DNA from: JAZREA01 sp045660545
GTDB lineage: Bacteria > Bacillota > Clostridia > Monoglobales > Firm-18
Direction: 5' to 3'
Length of the DNA: 64,000 bases
Assembly: GCA_045660545.1 (NCBI GenBank)
Contig: JAZREA010000005.1
Coordinates: forward strand, 11,719-75,718
Translations under genes and position numbers: made by a program
The notes under the pieces: generated by a model
Databases searched by the model: none
What the model was told of the DNA's origin: nothing
What the model saw: the letters and a program-made list of their open reading frames with translations, nothing else
In this document: piece after piece, positions 16,917-25,600 of the stretch
Numbering within the stretch: the first letter of the stretch is position 1
Layout: each line of letters starts with the position of its first letter

Positions 16917-17101
16917 TCGTGACAAGTTTATAAAATTCAAAACATTAGTTTGCCGATTTCAAATATTTACATATACTATCGGAGCAGGAAAATCCAGTGT
17001 TCCTGCGGGTTCTAATGAAAAATGTTCAAGAAAAAATCAGTGAAAAATTAAGGATAAAAATAGTAGGTCCTATTATTCACTGTTCTCCTGTCTTGACACG
17101 A
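16917..17101. repeat. Structured ~185-bp intergenic repeat, copy 1
   Basis: Starts TCGTGACAAG and ends CTTGACACGA, a 10-bp terminal inverted repeat with one mismatch. Inside are GCCGAT/ATCGG, hairpin GCAGGAA/TTCCTGC (16984-16990 with 17000-17006) and CAGTGAA/TTCACTG (17038-17044 with 17076-17082). Long blocks such as AAAACATTAGTTTGCCGAT and AGTAGGTCCTATTATTCACT match copies 2 and 3. It fills almost the whole gap between the esterase and SGNH hydrolase genes. Confidence 0.85.
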
Positions 17102-17143
17102 ACTTATTGAATATAATTAGCAAATATAAAAGAGGTAGAAATA

Positions 17144-18112
17144 ATGATAATAAAGTGTAATAACGATAAAATCCGTTATACGGGAAGATGGAATATCAAC
17201 GAATCTTCAGCAACATCAACTGCAAATGGAAATTATTTTGAATTTATGTATTCGGGAGAATGTGCAGTAATCGGATTTGACACATCCTATGTACGAGTTC
17301 CATTTCCCCACGTTTATATAAGTGTTGATGGCGGTGCCAATGTCGAGGTTTCGCTTGATCGGTTTGTAAGGATTTCCGCAGAAGAAGGCGAGCACAAGGT
17401 TTGTGTTATTTTAAAAGGGTCAGTAGAAATTCAACACAGATGGTTTGCTCCTATTGAAGCTAAAGTTTCGCTTCTTGAAATTGAAGCCGATGAATTTTTA
17501 GACTTGCCTGAGGATACACGCCCTGTAATAGAATTTATAGGTGATTCGATAACAGAGGGGATTTCTATTGATGTAGGATATTCAAATTACGGAAATAGTA
17601 GGGATATGGTTTATTGGGATGATTCGACAGCGGGGTACGCCTGGCTTACTGCAAGGACATTAAATTTTAGACCGGTTATCATGGGATATGGATGCCTTGG
17701 CACAACAAAGGGGGGTGCAGGTGGAATTCCTCCTGTTGCAGAGTCCTATAAATATTATAGCGATGGATATGCAATGGAAAGTCAACAAGCTGATTTTATT
17801 GTAATAAATCATGGTACTAATGACCGTAGAGCAGATAAGGAAATCTTTAAAAAAAGATATTTTGAGTTTTTGTGTGTTGTAAGAGAACGAAATCCAAAAG
17901 CAAAAATAATTTCTTTAACTCCTTTTTCGGGGTGCCTCGCAAAAGAAATAAAAGAAGTGGTTGAAAAGTACAATAAAGAAAAAGATGATACGATTTTCTA
18001 TATAGATACTACAGGATGGATAGAACCAGAGCCTATTCATCCGCTTAGAATCGGACACAAAACAGTGAGTGAAAAATTATCAAAAATAATAAAAGAACAC
18101 TTACTGAAATAA
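17144..18112 (+). CDS. SGNH/GDSL hydrolase with N-terminal beta domain (CE2-like)
   Basis: 322 residues. The N-terminal ~115 residues look like a beta-sandwich; the SGNH domain then has block I GDSITEG (Ser135), a Gly/Asn region near 180-190, block III GTND (about 224-227) and a C-terminal EPIHP in which the usual DxxH acid is Glu. This layout matches carbohydrate esterase family 2 and related acetylesterases, some of which work with a Ser-His dyad. No signal peptide, so an intracellular acetyl-sugar deacetylase is plausible. It lies between repeat copies 1 and 2; ATG start with an AGAGGT site. Composition is AT-rich. Confidence 0.82.
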   Translation: MIIKCNNDKIRYTGRWNINESSATSTANGNYFEFMYSGECAVIGFDTSYVRVPFPHVYISVDGGANVEVSLDRFVRISAEEGEHKVCVILKGSVEIQHRWFAPIEAKVSLLEIEADEFLDLPEDTRPVIEFIGDSITEGISIDVGYSNYGNSRDMVYWDDSTAGYAWLTARTLNFRPVIMGYGCLGTTKGGAGGIPPVAESYKYYSDGYAMESQQADFIVINHGTNDRRADKEIFKKRYFEFLCVVRERNPKAKIISLTPFSGCLAKEIKEVVEKYNKEKDDTIFYIDTTGWIEPEPIHPLRIGHKTVSEKLSKIIKEHLLK

Positions 18113-18139
18113 GATAAGACAATTTCGTTGTATTTTTAC

Positions 18140-18325
18140 TCGTGTCAAGTTTATAAAATTTAAAACATTAGTTTGCCGATTTAAAATATTTACATATATC
18201 ATCGGGAGCGAGAAAATCCAGTATTCTCGCGGGTTCTAATGGAATATTGTTTGGAAAAGAGCAGTGAAAAAATTGACTGAAAAATAGTAGGTCCTATTAT
18301 TCACTGTTCTCCTAACTTGACAAAA
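18140..18325. repeat. Structured ~185-bp intergenic repeat, copy 2
   Basis: Bounded by TGTCAAGTT (18143-18151) and AACTTGACA (18314-18322), a perfect 9-bp inverted repeat. The central hairpin is GCGAGAA/TTCTCGC (18208-18214 with 18224-18230), where copies 1 and 3 have GCAGGAA/TTCCTGC: two base pairs changed with compensation on both arms. CAGTGAA/TTCACTG is kept. The right end continues CTTGACAAAATCATATAA, similar to copy 3. Confidence 0.85.
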
Positions 18326-18361
18326 TCATATAATAAACTATTTTTTTGTGAGGTGATAAAA

Positions 18362-18841
18362 ATGACAAGCTATCCATTTCTACCTTTATATAATAAAGAT
18401 TCTAAAATATTAATTTTGGGAAGCTTTCCATCTGTAAAATCACGTGAGCAAAAGTTTTTTTATGGGCATCCGCAAAACCGCTTTTGGAAAGTTATTTCCT
18501 CTGTGTTTGAATGTAATGAGCCTAAGAACATTGAAGAAAAAAAGCACCTTTTGCTTGAAAACGGCATTGCACTTTGGGATGTTATAGCATCTTGTGAAAT
18601 AATTGGAAGTGCTGACAGTACCATTAAAAATGTAAAAGTAAATGATATTTCAAAAATTTTGAAAGAAACAAATATAAATAAGATTTTTGTTAATGGTAAA
18701 ACGGCAGAAAAATATTTTAAAAGGTATACAAAAAATCAAATAAATATAGATGCGTCATATTTGCCATCTACATCACCTGCGAATGCTGCCTGGACACTAG
18801 AACGACTCGTTGATGAGTGGAAAGTTATTAAAGGCATTTGA
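18362..18841 (+). CDS. DNA-deoxyinosine / uracil-type mismatch DNA glycosylase
   Basis: 159 residues. Belongs to the TDG/MUG-like branch of the UDG superfamily (hypoxanthine-DNA glycosylase group): LGSFPSVKSREQKFFYGHPQNRFW near the N-terminus, LENGIALWDVI in the middle and LPSTSPANAAW near the C-terminus are family hallmarks. It removes deaminated bases in base-excision repair. The ATG at 18362 with GAGGTG 7 bp upstream is the start; an in-frame TTG at 18317 lies inside repeat copy 2. A single-gene cassette between repeat copy 2 and a degenerate repeat. Confidence 0.87.
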   Translation: MTSYPFLPLYNKDSKILILGSFPSVKSREQKFFYGHPQNRFWKVISSVFECNEPKNIEEKKHLLLENGIALWDVIASCEIIGSADSTIKNVKVNDISKILKETNINKIFVNGKTAEKYFKRYTKNQINIDASYLPSTSPANAAWTLERLVDEWKVIKGI

Positions 18842-18879
18842 AAGGAATTGTTTTGAAGAAACAATTTAGCTATGGTGCA

Positions 18880-19016
18880 AATCGAAATAATTTGGCTTTG
18901 AACGTTAGTTTGAAATTCAGCTTAAAAGATTGGCATCTAAATTATACAGTCTTTATAAAGTTTGAAATGTTAGGGACAAAATTTTTGTGCCGAATAATAG
19001 TGAAAAAATCTTGACA
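18880..19016. repeat. Degenerate copy of the island repeat
   Basis: The gap 18842-19094 holds fragments resembling the repeat: AACGTTAGTTTGAAATT near 18900 (compare AACATTAGTTTGCCGATTT), TGCCGAATAATAGTGAAAAAA near 18988 and a final CTTGACAAAAT at 19010. The terminal inverted repeat and hairpins are mostly lost. Assignment is tentative. Confidence 0.35.
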
Positions 19017-19039
19017 AAATTTATAAAATCGTGTATTCT
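19011..19039 (+). promoter_or_regulatory. Sigma-A promoter of the nucleotidyltransferase-fold gene
   Basis: Perfect -35 TTGACA (19011-19016), 17-bp spacer, -10 TATTCT (19034-19039). The -35 coincides with the right end of the degenerate repeat. Confidence 0.75.
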
Positions 19040-19045
19040 ATAACG

Positions 19046-19065
19046 ATTTAGATTCAAATCTAAAT
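19046..19065. promoter_or_regulatory. Perfect palindrome, candidate operator
   Basis: ATTTAGATT-CA-AATCTAAAT is a 9-bp perfect inverted repeat beginning 7 bp after the -10 box, so it covers the expected transcription start. It is best read as a repressor operator; it could also form a leader hairpin. The cognate regulator is not evident. Confidence 0.5.
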
Positions 19066-19094
19066 GGTAGGTATGGGAACGAAAGGAGAAAAAT

Positions 19095-19748
19095 ATGTAT
19101 CACTATTTAGATGACAAAGAGTTTGTTAGTAAGATGAGAACTTTGTGCGGAGAGATTATGCAGGATTTATGTCATATTTTGAAAGAAGAGTATGATATAG
19201 GTTCTACATTTTATTTGGTCGGTAGCGGTGCACGAAATCTTATTATGCAAAACAATAATGAACCTGTGGACTTAGATTACAATTTAGAAATTATCAGGTG
19301 TGAAGATTTTGAAGATCGTCGTTACATAAAAGAATGTGTGCGTAAGGCATTTAATAAGGCTTTAAATTTGAATGATTTAAATGATTGTGAGGACTCGACA
19401 TCTTCGTTGACATCAAAACCAATATATTTTACAGATGGAAATGATACAGAATTCAAAATTGATGTGTGCATAACTGTAAGGGATGAGGATGATATTTATT
19501 ACAGATTGATTCATAATAAAACAGGTTTTGTTTTTTATGATGAATATGCTTGGAATATTGCACCTAATTCAAAAAGAATAAATGAAAAGGTTGATTATAT
19601 TAAAAAATGCGGTAAATGGATATTGTTAAGGCAGCAGTATGAAAAAATCAAAAATATGTATTTGACTCGCAACGATTATAATCACCCATCATTTATTTGT
19701 TATGTGGAAGCAGTAAATAATGTATATGACTCAAGAAAAAGCTGGTAG
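19095..19748 (+). CDS. Nucleotidyltransferase-fold protein of unknown function
   Basis: 217 residues. YLVGSGARNLIMQ followed about 10 residues later by PVDLDYNLEI fits the GS-x(n)-DxD pattern of the DNA polymerase-beta-like nucleotidyltransferase superfamily, and FKIDVCI supplies a third candidate Asp. The remainder is helical and ends in RKSW. I do not recognise the family; minimal nucleotidyltransferases occur in toxin-antitoxin modules, antibiotic resistance and phage defence, but none of these is shown here. It has its own promoter and palindromic operator, and the zinc-ribbon gene follows after 13 bp, so the two probably form one transcript. AT-rich. Confidence 0.5.
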   Translation: MYHYLDDKEFVSKMRTLCGEIMQDLCHILKEEYDIGSTFYLVGSGARNLIMQNNNEPVDLDYNLEIIRCEDFEDRRYIKECVRKAFNKALNLNDLNDCEDSTSSLTSKPIYFTDGNDTEFKIDVCITVRDEDDIYYRLIHNKTGFVFYDEYAWNIAPNSKRINEKVDYIKKCGKWILLRQQYEKIKNMYLTRNDYNHPSFICYVEAVNNVYDSRKSW

Positions 19749-19761
19749 GAGGAAATAAAAT

Positions 19762-20412
19762 ATGTACTGTAAATATTGTGGAAGAATCATAGATGATGAT
19801 TCAAAATACTGTGTGAATTGCGGTAATAATATGAATAATGATAATTCTGGAACAGTGTCTGAGGATGCACCGAGTAGGGGTTTTGCTATTTTGGGATTTT
19901 TTGTACCAATAATCGGACTTATACTTTATTTGATTTATGAACGCAAACAACCTAAAAGAGCAAAATCAGCTGGAAAAGGTGCTTTGGTTGGTTTTATAAC
20001 TAAAATAGTTATATATATAGTAATTGTAATCCTTTATGTAATTTTTGCATCTTCGATGATAAAAAGTACAATGGGCAATATTGATATTAACACTTATAAT
20101 ATTGACTCTATGGAAGAAACAGCAGATTTTGATGTTGAGTTTGGCGAGTTTAAGGTGACGAACAATGGATATACATATGATACATCTTTGGAAGTAACTG
20201 TCACAAATACAAGCGACAAACAAAAATCATTTTATATAACAGTTGAGGCAGTTGACGAGGATGGAACAAGACTTGATACTGATATGATAATGGCTGATCG
20301 TTTGAATTCGAATCAAAAAGTTAAATTAGAAGCTTTTAAATATGTGCCACAAGAAAAGATTGAACAATACAAATCTGCTACATTTAAAGTGTTAGAAGTG
20401 CAAAAATACTAA
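19762..20412 (+). CDS. Zinc-ribbon membrane protein with extracellular beta domain
   Basis: 216 residues. The N-terminal zinc ribbon has MYCKYCG and KYCVNCG (Cys 3, 6, 17, 20). Two hydrophobic segments at about 36-57 and 73-97 are separated by a basic loop. The C-terminal ~95 residues read as a beta-sandwich with FKVTNNGYTYDTSLEVTVTN, resembling FxLYD-type domains of surface proteins. The zinc ribbon would be cytoplasmic and the sandwich outside. GGAGG site upstream; 13 bp after the nucleotidyltransferase-fold gene. Function unknown; a sensing or envelope role is a guess. Confidence 0.6.
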   Translation: MYCKYCGRIIDDDSKYCVNCGNNMNNDNSGTVSEDAPSRGFAILGFFVPIIGLILYLIYERKQPKRAKSAGKGALVGFITKIVIYIVIVILYVIFASSMIKSTMGNIDINTYNIDSMEETADFDVEFGEFKVTNNGYTYDTSLEVTVTNTSDKQKSFYITVEAVDEDGTRLDTDMIMADRLNSNQKVKLEAFKYVPQEKIEQYKSATFKVLEVQKY

Positions 20413-20437
20413 CTATTTCATTGTGGAATATGGTTTG

Positions 20438-20613
20438 TGTCAAGTCCATACAATTTAAAACATTAGTTTGCCGATGTTGATATTTACATATACTATCGGG
20501 CAGGAAAATCTAATATTCCTGCGGATTCTAAGGAAAAGTGCAAAAGGAAAATTCAGTGAAAAAATCAGGAAAGGTTAGTAGGTCATATTATTGGCTGTTC
20601 TCCTAACTTGACA
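20438..20613. repeat. Structured ~180-bp intergenic repeat, copy 3
   Basis: Begins TGTCAAG (20438) and ends CTTGACA (20613). It keeps AAAACATTAGTTTGCCGAT, the GCAGGAA/TTCCTGC hairpin, TTCTAAGG, CAGTGAA and CTGTTCTCCTAACTTGAC. It is about 10 bp shorter than copies 1 and 2, and its last stem has decayed (CAGTGAA opposite TTGGCTG). It lies between the zinc-ribbon gene and azlC at the right border of the AT-rich island. Confidence 0.82.
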
Positions 20614-20660
20614 AAATCTTATAAGTGTTTTGTAGTAACTTAAAAAAACGGATGGAATTT

Positions 20661-21380
20661 ATGAAAAGGAAAAGCGGTTTTATAAAAGGAATAATAGACG
20701 GAATGCCGATTTGTCTTGGGTACTTATCGGTGGCGTTTGCGTTTGGAATATTTGCTACTGAGAGCGGTCTTAGCGTTTGGGAAACGTTGTTTATATCAAT
20801 GACCAACGTAACGTCGGCAGGTCAGCTTGCGGCAGTCCCGATAATTACCGGCGGAGGGTCTTTAGCTGAACTTGCGCTATGTCAGATTATAATAAACCTG
20901 AGGTATGCGCTTATGTCGACTTCGTTGTCGCAGAAGATGGACAAGTCTATAAGACTGATTGACAGGTTTGTAATTGCGTTTGTAAATACCGACGAGGTGT
21001 TTGCGGTTGCGTCGGGAAACAGCCATAATGTAAAAAGAAACTATATGTACGGGCTGATACTTACGCCGTATCTGGGTTGGAGTGTCGGCACGCTTTTGGG
21101 TTCTCTTGCGGGGAATGTTCTTCCGTCGTCAGTGGTGTCGGCGCTGGGTATTGCGATATACGGAATGTTTGTGGCTATTGTTGTACCCGAAATGAGAGCG
21201 AACACAAAGACGGCTTTGGCGGTTGCTTTATCAATTGTGCTAAGCTGTGCCTTTGAATTTCTGCCGTTTTTAAACAAAGTACCTGATGGGTTTACGGTGA
21301 TAATATGTGCAGCGGCGGCAAGTCTTTTGTTCGCCTTTGTCTTCCCTATCGAAGTAAAGGAGGAATGTGAAAATGAATAA
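20661..21380 (+). CDS. azlC: Branched-chain amino acid exporter, large subunit AzlC
   Basis: 239 residues, with about seven hydrophobic segments. GMPICLGYLSVAFAFGIFA and ISMTNVTSAGQLAAVPII are typical of AzlC/YgaZ; the pair with AzlD exports branched-chain amino acids or their analogues. The ATG at 20661, 5 bp after GGATGG, is the best start; an upstream GTG at 20625 abuts repeat copy 3. Composition returns to the chromosomal norm here. azlD overlaps its end by 8 bp. Confidence 0.9.
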   Translation: MKRKSGFIKGIIDGMPICLGYLSVAFAFGIFATESGLSVWETLFISMTNVTSAGQLAAVPIITGGGSLAELALCQIIINLRYALMSTSLSQKMDKSIRLIDRFVIAFVNTDEVFAVASGNSHNVKRNYMYGLILTPYLGWSVGTLLGSLAGNVLPSSVVSALGIAIYGMFVAIVVPEMRANTKTALAVALSIVLSCAFEFLPFLNKVPDGFTVIICAAAASLLFAFVFPIEVKEECENE

Positions 21381-21690
21381 TACTCCGTTCTTTCTTTACC
21401 TTTTGGTTATGGCGGGGATAACATATCTTATAAGAATGGTTCCGCTTGTGCTTATTAAGAAAAAAATAACAAACAGGGTAATACTGTCGTTTTTACATTA
21501 CATACCGTTTACGGTTCTTGCAGTGATGACGGTGCCTGCGATTTTTAGCTCGACGGCTTCTGTTTGGTCTGCAACATGCGGGTTTGTAGTTGCGATTGCG
21601 CTTGCACTTGGCAAGAAAAGTCTGTTGACGGTTGCGGCGTTTTCATCCTTGACGGTCTTTGTGGCAGAGTGGATGATAGGCCTTTTATAA
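21373..21690 (+). CDS. azlD: Branched-chain amino acid exporter, small subunit AzlD
   Basis: 105 residues and four hydrophobic segments; YLLVMAGITYLIRMVPLVLI and YIPFTVLAVMTVPAI are AzlD-like. It works with AzlC as a two-component exporter in the membrane. The ATG at 21373, with GGAGG 9 bp upstream, is preferred over the GTG at 21367; it overlaps the azlC stop. Confidence 0.88.
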   Translation: MNNTPFFLYLLVMAGITYLIRMVPLVLIKKKITNRVILSFLHYIPFTVLAVMTVPAIFSSTASVWSATCGFVVAIALALGKKSLLTVAAFSSLTVFVAEWMIGLL

Positions 21691-21735
21691 ATGATTTTAA
21701 TGTTACATAATTTTTGGTAAATGGAGGTGGGGAAA

Positions 21736-22614
21736 ATGTCGTTCGCTTCTGAAGTGAAAGAAGAAATATGTACTGTGGAAATTGAACAGGTATGCTGCGC
21801 CAGAGCGGAGCTTGCGGGTATGATTGCCTTTGGAACTACGGTGAGGAAAGACGAAATAAGGCTTCGTACGGAGAGCGAGAGTACGGCAAAAAGGTTTTGT
21901 GAGCTTTTGGAATTTTTATACAAAATCAGGCTGGAAACGACGACAACTGATTCTAAAATCCATTATGTTGTACTGACGGGTGCAGATGTTATAAAGGTTT
22001 TAAGAGATACCAGGCTTTCGGGTGTTCCTATACGAATAGACAGAGAAATTGTGCGAAACGAATGCTGCAAGGCGGCACTTCTCAGCGGGATTTTCCTCGG
22101 CGGCGGCAGCATGATAGACCCCGAAAAGAGCTACCATGCGGAGCTTGTTTCCAACCACTATTCGCTGGAGAAGGACCTTAGGGTTGTATTTGAATACTTT
22201 GAGCTTTATCCGAAAATGATTAACAGAAACGGGAATTATGTTTTTTACATAAAAGAGAGCCAGCAAATTGAGAACTTGCTTGCGGCTGTCGGCGCACACA
22301 TGAAGCTTATGGAATTTTTAAATGTAGTTATTGAGCGAGACATAAAGAACTCGACAAACAGAAGGGTTAACTTTGAAATCGCCAACGACACTAAGATTTT
22401 TAAAACTGCTATAAAGCAGCAGAACGCGATTAAAAAAATTGTGCTTGAAAACGGATGGCAAAGCCTGTCTCCCGAGCTTACAGAGGTGGCAAAGCTAAGG
22501 ATGAACGACGTGCATATGCCGCTTTCGGAAATGGCGAGGAGAATTGGGATTACAAAGTCGGGAGTTAACCACAGAATGAAGAAGATTATGCAACTTGCTG
22601 AAATGGAAAAGTAG
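21736..22614 (+). CDS. whiA: DNA-binding protein WhiA
   Basis: 292 residues. A LAGLIDADG-homing-endonuclease-like N-terminal region (SFASEVKEEIC at the start; GIFLGGGSMIDPEKSYHAEL in the middle) is joined to a C-terminal helix-turn-helix (MPLSEMARRIGITKSGVNHRM). In Firmicutes WhiA affects cell division and chromosome segregation; in actinomycetes it controls sporulation. The ATG at 21736 has GGAGGTGGGG upstream; an earlier ATG at 21721 precedes that site. dnaE follows 13 bp downstream. Confidence 0.93.
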   Translation: MSFASEVKEEICTVEIEQVCCARAELAGMIAFGTTVRKDEIRLRTESESTAKRFCELLEFLYKIRLETTTTDSKIHYVVLTGADVIKVLRDTRLSGVPIRIDREIVRNECCKAALLSGIFLGGGSMIDPEKSYHAELVSNHYSLEKDLRVVFEYFELYPKMINRNGNYVFYIKESQQIENLLAAVGAHMKLMEFLNVVIERDIKNSTNRRVNFEIANDTKIFKTAIKQQNAIKKIVLENGWQSLSPELTEVAKLRMNDVHMPLSEMARRIGITKSGVNHRMKKIMQLAEMEK

Positions 22615-22627
22615 GAGGAATTTCAAG

Positions 22628-25600
22628 ATGGGCGGTTTTGTTCACCTTCACACTCATACTGCGTATAGTCTTTTGGACGGTGCGTGCAGAATCGACAAGT
22701 TAATAAAGCAGGCAAAGGAGCACGGACAAGATGCCCTTGCTATTACCGACCACGGCGTTATGTACGGCGTGGTAGACTTTTATAAAGAGGCTAAAAAGAA
22801 CGGAATAAAGCCTATTATAGGATGCGAGATGTACGTCGCCCCAAGGAGCCTTTTTGACAAGACGTATGAGCTCGATTACAAGAGATACCACCTTGTGCTG
22901 CTTGCGAAAAACAACGTGGGGTACAAAAACCTGGTAAAGCTTGTAAGCATTGCGCATATTGACGGATTTTATGTAAAGCCGAGGATTGACAAGACAACAC
23001 TGCTTCGTTACAGCGAAGGGTTGATTTGTCTTTCTGCGTGTGTTGCGGGCGAAATCCCTCAGCTGATACTCCAGGACGACATAGAAGGAGCAAAGCAGGC
23101 GGTTAAAGAGTACATCAGTATTTTCGGCAAAGAAAACTTTTACCTCGAGCTTCAAAACCACGGCTTACAGGAGGAAGCGAAGGTTAACAACCATCTTATT
23201 AACTTTGCGCGTGAGTTTGGCGTGGGGCTTGTTGCAACAAACGATGTACACTATATACAAAAGCGCGACGCGAGGTACCAGGACGTTTTAATGTGTATTC
23301 AAACGGGTAAAAAGCTGTCTGATTCGGACAGGATGAAGTTTGAAACAGATGAAATGTACTTAAAATCGACAGAGGAAATGACAAAAATATTTGAAACTCT
23401 GCCGCAGGCTATCGAAAACACTAAGAAGATTGCGGACATGTGCAACGTGGAGCTGGAGTTTGGGAACTATCATTTACCTAAATTTGACTTGCCTTTTGGC
23501 ACAGACCATTTTGAATATTTAAAGGAGATTTGTCTAAAAGGTTTAAGCGAGCGTTACAAAAACCCGGGCGAGCACATAAAACGACTTGAATATGAGCTTG
23601 GAATTATTAACAAAATGGGCTTTGTTGACTATTTTTTAATAGTCTGGGACTTTATAGATTACGCAAAGAAAAACGGAATATATGTGGGCCCGGGAAGAGG
23701 CAGTGCTGCGGGAAGCTTAGTTTCCTACTGTCTTAACATAACCTCGGTAGACCCTATTAAATACAGCCTTATTTTTGAACGATTTTTGAACCCATACAGG
23801 ATTACTATGCCTGATATAGATATGGACTTTTGCATCGAGCGCAGGGGCGAAGTCATAAAGTATGTAAAGGACAAGTACGGCGTAAACAATGTCGCGCAGA
23901 TTACAACCTTTGGTACTTTGTCTGCACGCTCGGTAATACGAGACGTGGGAAGAGTTATGGACGTGCCGTATGCAGACACAGACGCGATTGCAAAGATGAT
24001 ACCTATGGGGGTAGGGCAGACTATTGACAACGCGCTAAATACCAACCCTCAGCTTAAAAAGAGGTACGAACAAGAGGACGGCATAAGGCAAATGATAGAC
24101 GCGGCGCGGGAACTTGAAGGGCTTCCGAGGCATGCTTCCACGCACGCGGCGGGCGTTGTTATAACAGAGGAGGAAGTGAGCGACTACGTTCCGCTTGCGC
24201 TTGCCGACGACCAGCCTGTTACACAGTATGTTATGACGGACTTAGAAGAACTCGGGCTTTTGAAAATGGATTTTCTGGGTCTTAGAAACCTTACGGTAAT
24301 CAGGGACGCTGTCGAAAATGTAAAAAGGTGCAGAGGCATACAGATAGACATAAACAACATAGACTTTGAACGTCGCGAGGTGTATGCTCTTCTTTCGGCG
24401 GGGAACACCGACGGGGTTTTCCAGCTGGAGAGCGCAGGTATGAGAAACTTTATGCGCGAACTAAAGCCCGGGTGTATTGAAGACGTAATTGCAGGAATAT
24501 CGCTTTACCGTCCCGGACCTGCTGACTCTATACCCAGGTATGTGAAAAACAAAAACAATCCCAAAAACATTACTTACAAGCATCCGCTTTTAGAGCCGAT
24601 TTTAAAGCCGACCTACGGATGTATTGTATATCAGGAACAGGTTATGCAGATTGTTCAGGACCTTGCGGGATATTCGCTCGGCAGAGCTGACATATTAAGA
24701 AAGGCTATGGGTAAGAAAAAACCCGAAGTGTTGCAACGTGAAAAACACGCCTTTATATACGGAGACGACGAGGTTGCAGGCGCAGTTAAAAACGGTGTGC
24801 CGGAGGACGTGGCGGAGTCGGTATTTAACGAGATGGCTGAATTTGGAAAATATGCCTTTAACAAGTCACACGCAGCAGCTTATGCGGTAGTTGCCTACCA
24901 GACTGCATATCTTAAAGCGTTTTACCGCGAGGAGTTTATGGCTGCGCTAATGTCATCTGTGATAAACAACACGCCAAAGCTTAATGAGTATATTGCAGAG
25001 CTTCCGCATATGGGTATTAAGCTTTTGCCTGTTGATATTAACGAAAGTTTTGCAGACTTTACGCCCGTTAATGAAAACATACGTTTTGGAATGACTGCGG
25101 TTAAGAATGTGGGAAGAAGCTTTGTTGAGAACATAGTTTCAAACAGGGGAAAGGGATACACTTCGTTAAAAGACTTTTGCCGTAAAAACAGCCAGAGTGG
25201 TATGAACAAGAGGGCGTTAGAATGCCTGATTAAAGCAGGAGCCTTTGATTCTCTGGGAGGAAACAGGCCCCAGTATCTTGCTGTCTTTGAGAGGGTTGTG
25301 GATGAAGAGTCTAACATTTCAAAGAGCAACTTACACGGGCAGATATCGCTCCTTGGTGAAGAAATTGTAGTGGATGAACTGCCGAAAATGGATGACTTTG
25401 AAACAAACACCAAGTTGAAGTTTGAAAAAGAGGTTGTCGGGATGTATATTTCCGGACATCCGCTCGACGAATACAGAGAGTCGATTGAACAAAACTCAAC
25501 TGTCAGTGTAGCACAGATTATCAGGTCGTTTGATGCCGACGGTCAGGGCGCCGTAGCTGACGGCACAAGCGTAAGGATTTGCGGAATGGTCGTGTCGTAC

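Noticed and set aside
17092..17124. Promoter formed by TTGACA and TATAAT at the right end of repeat copy 1
   Set aside because: The hexamers are perfect, but the spacer is only 13 bp, too short for sigma-A.
16917..18325. Insertion sequence
   Set aside because: No transposase frame and no clear target-site duplication beside the repeat ends; at most MITE-like.
18317..18361. TTG start at 18317 for the DNA glycosylase
   Set aside because: It lies inside the terminal repeat, has no ribosome binding site, and adds residues absent from the usual family N-terminus; ATG 18362 has a good site.
15564..20650. Classical integron cassette array
   Set aside because: No integrase, and the repeats lack RYYYAAC/GTTRRRY core sites; only the layout is cassette-like.
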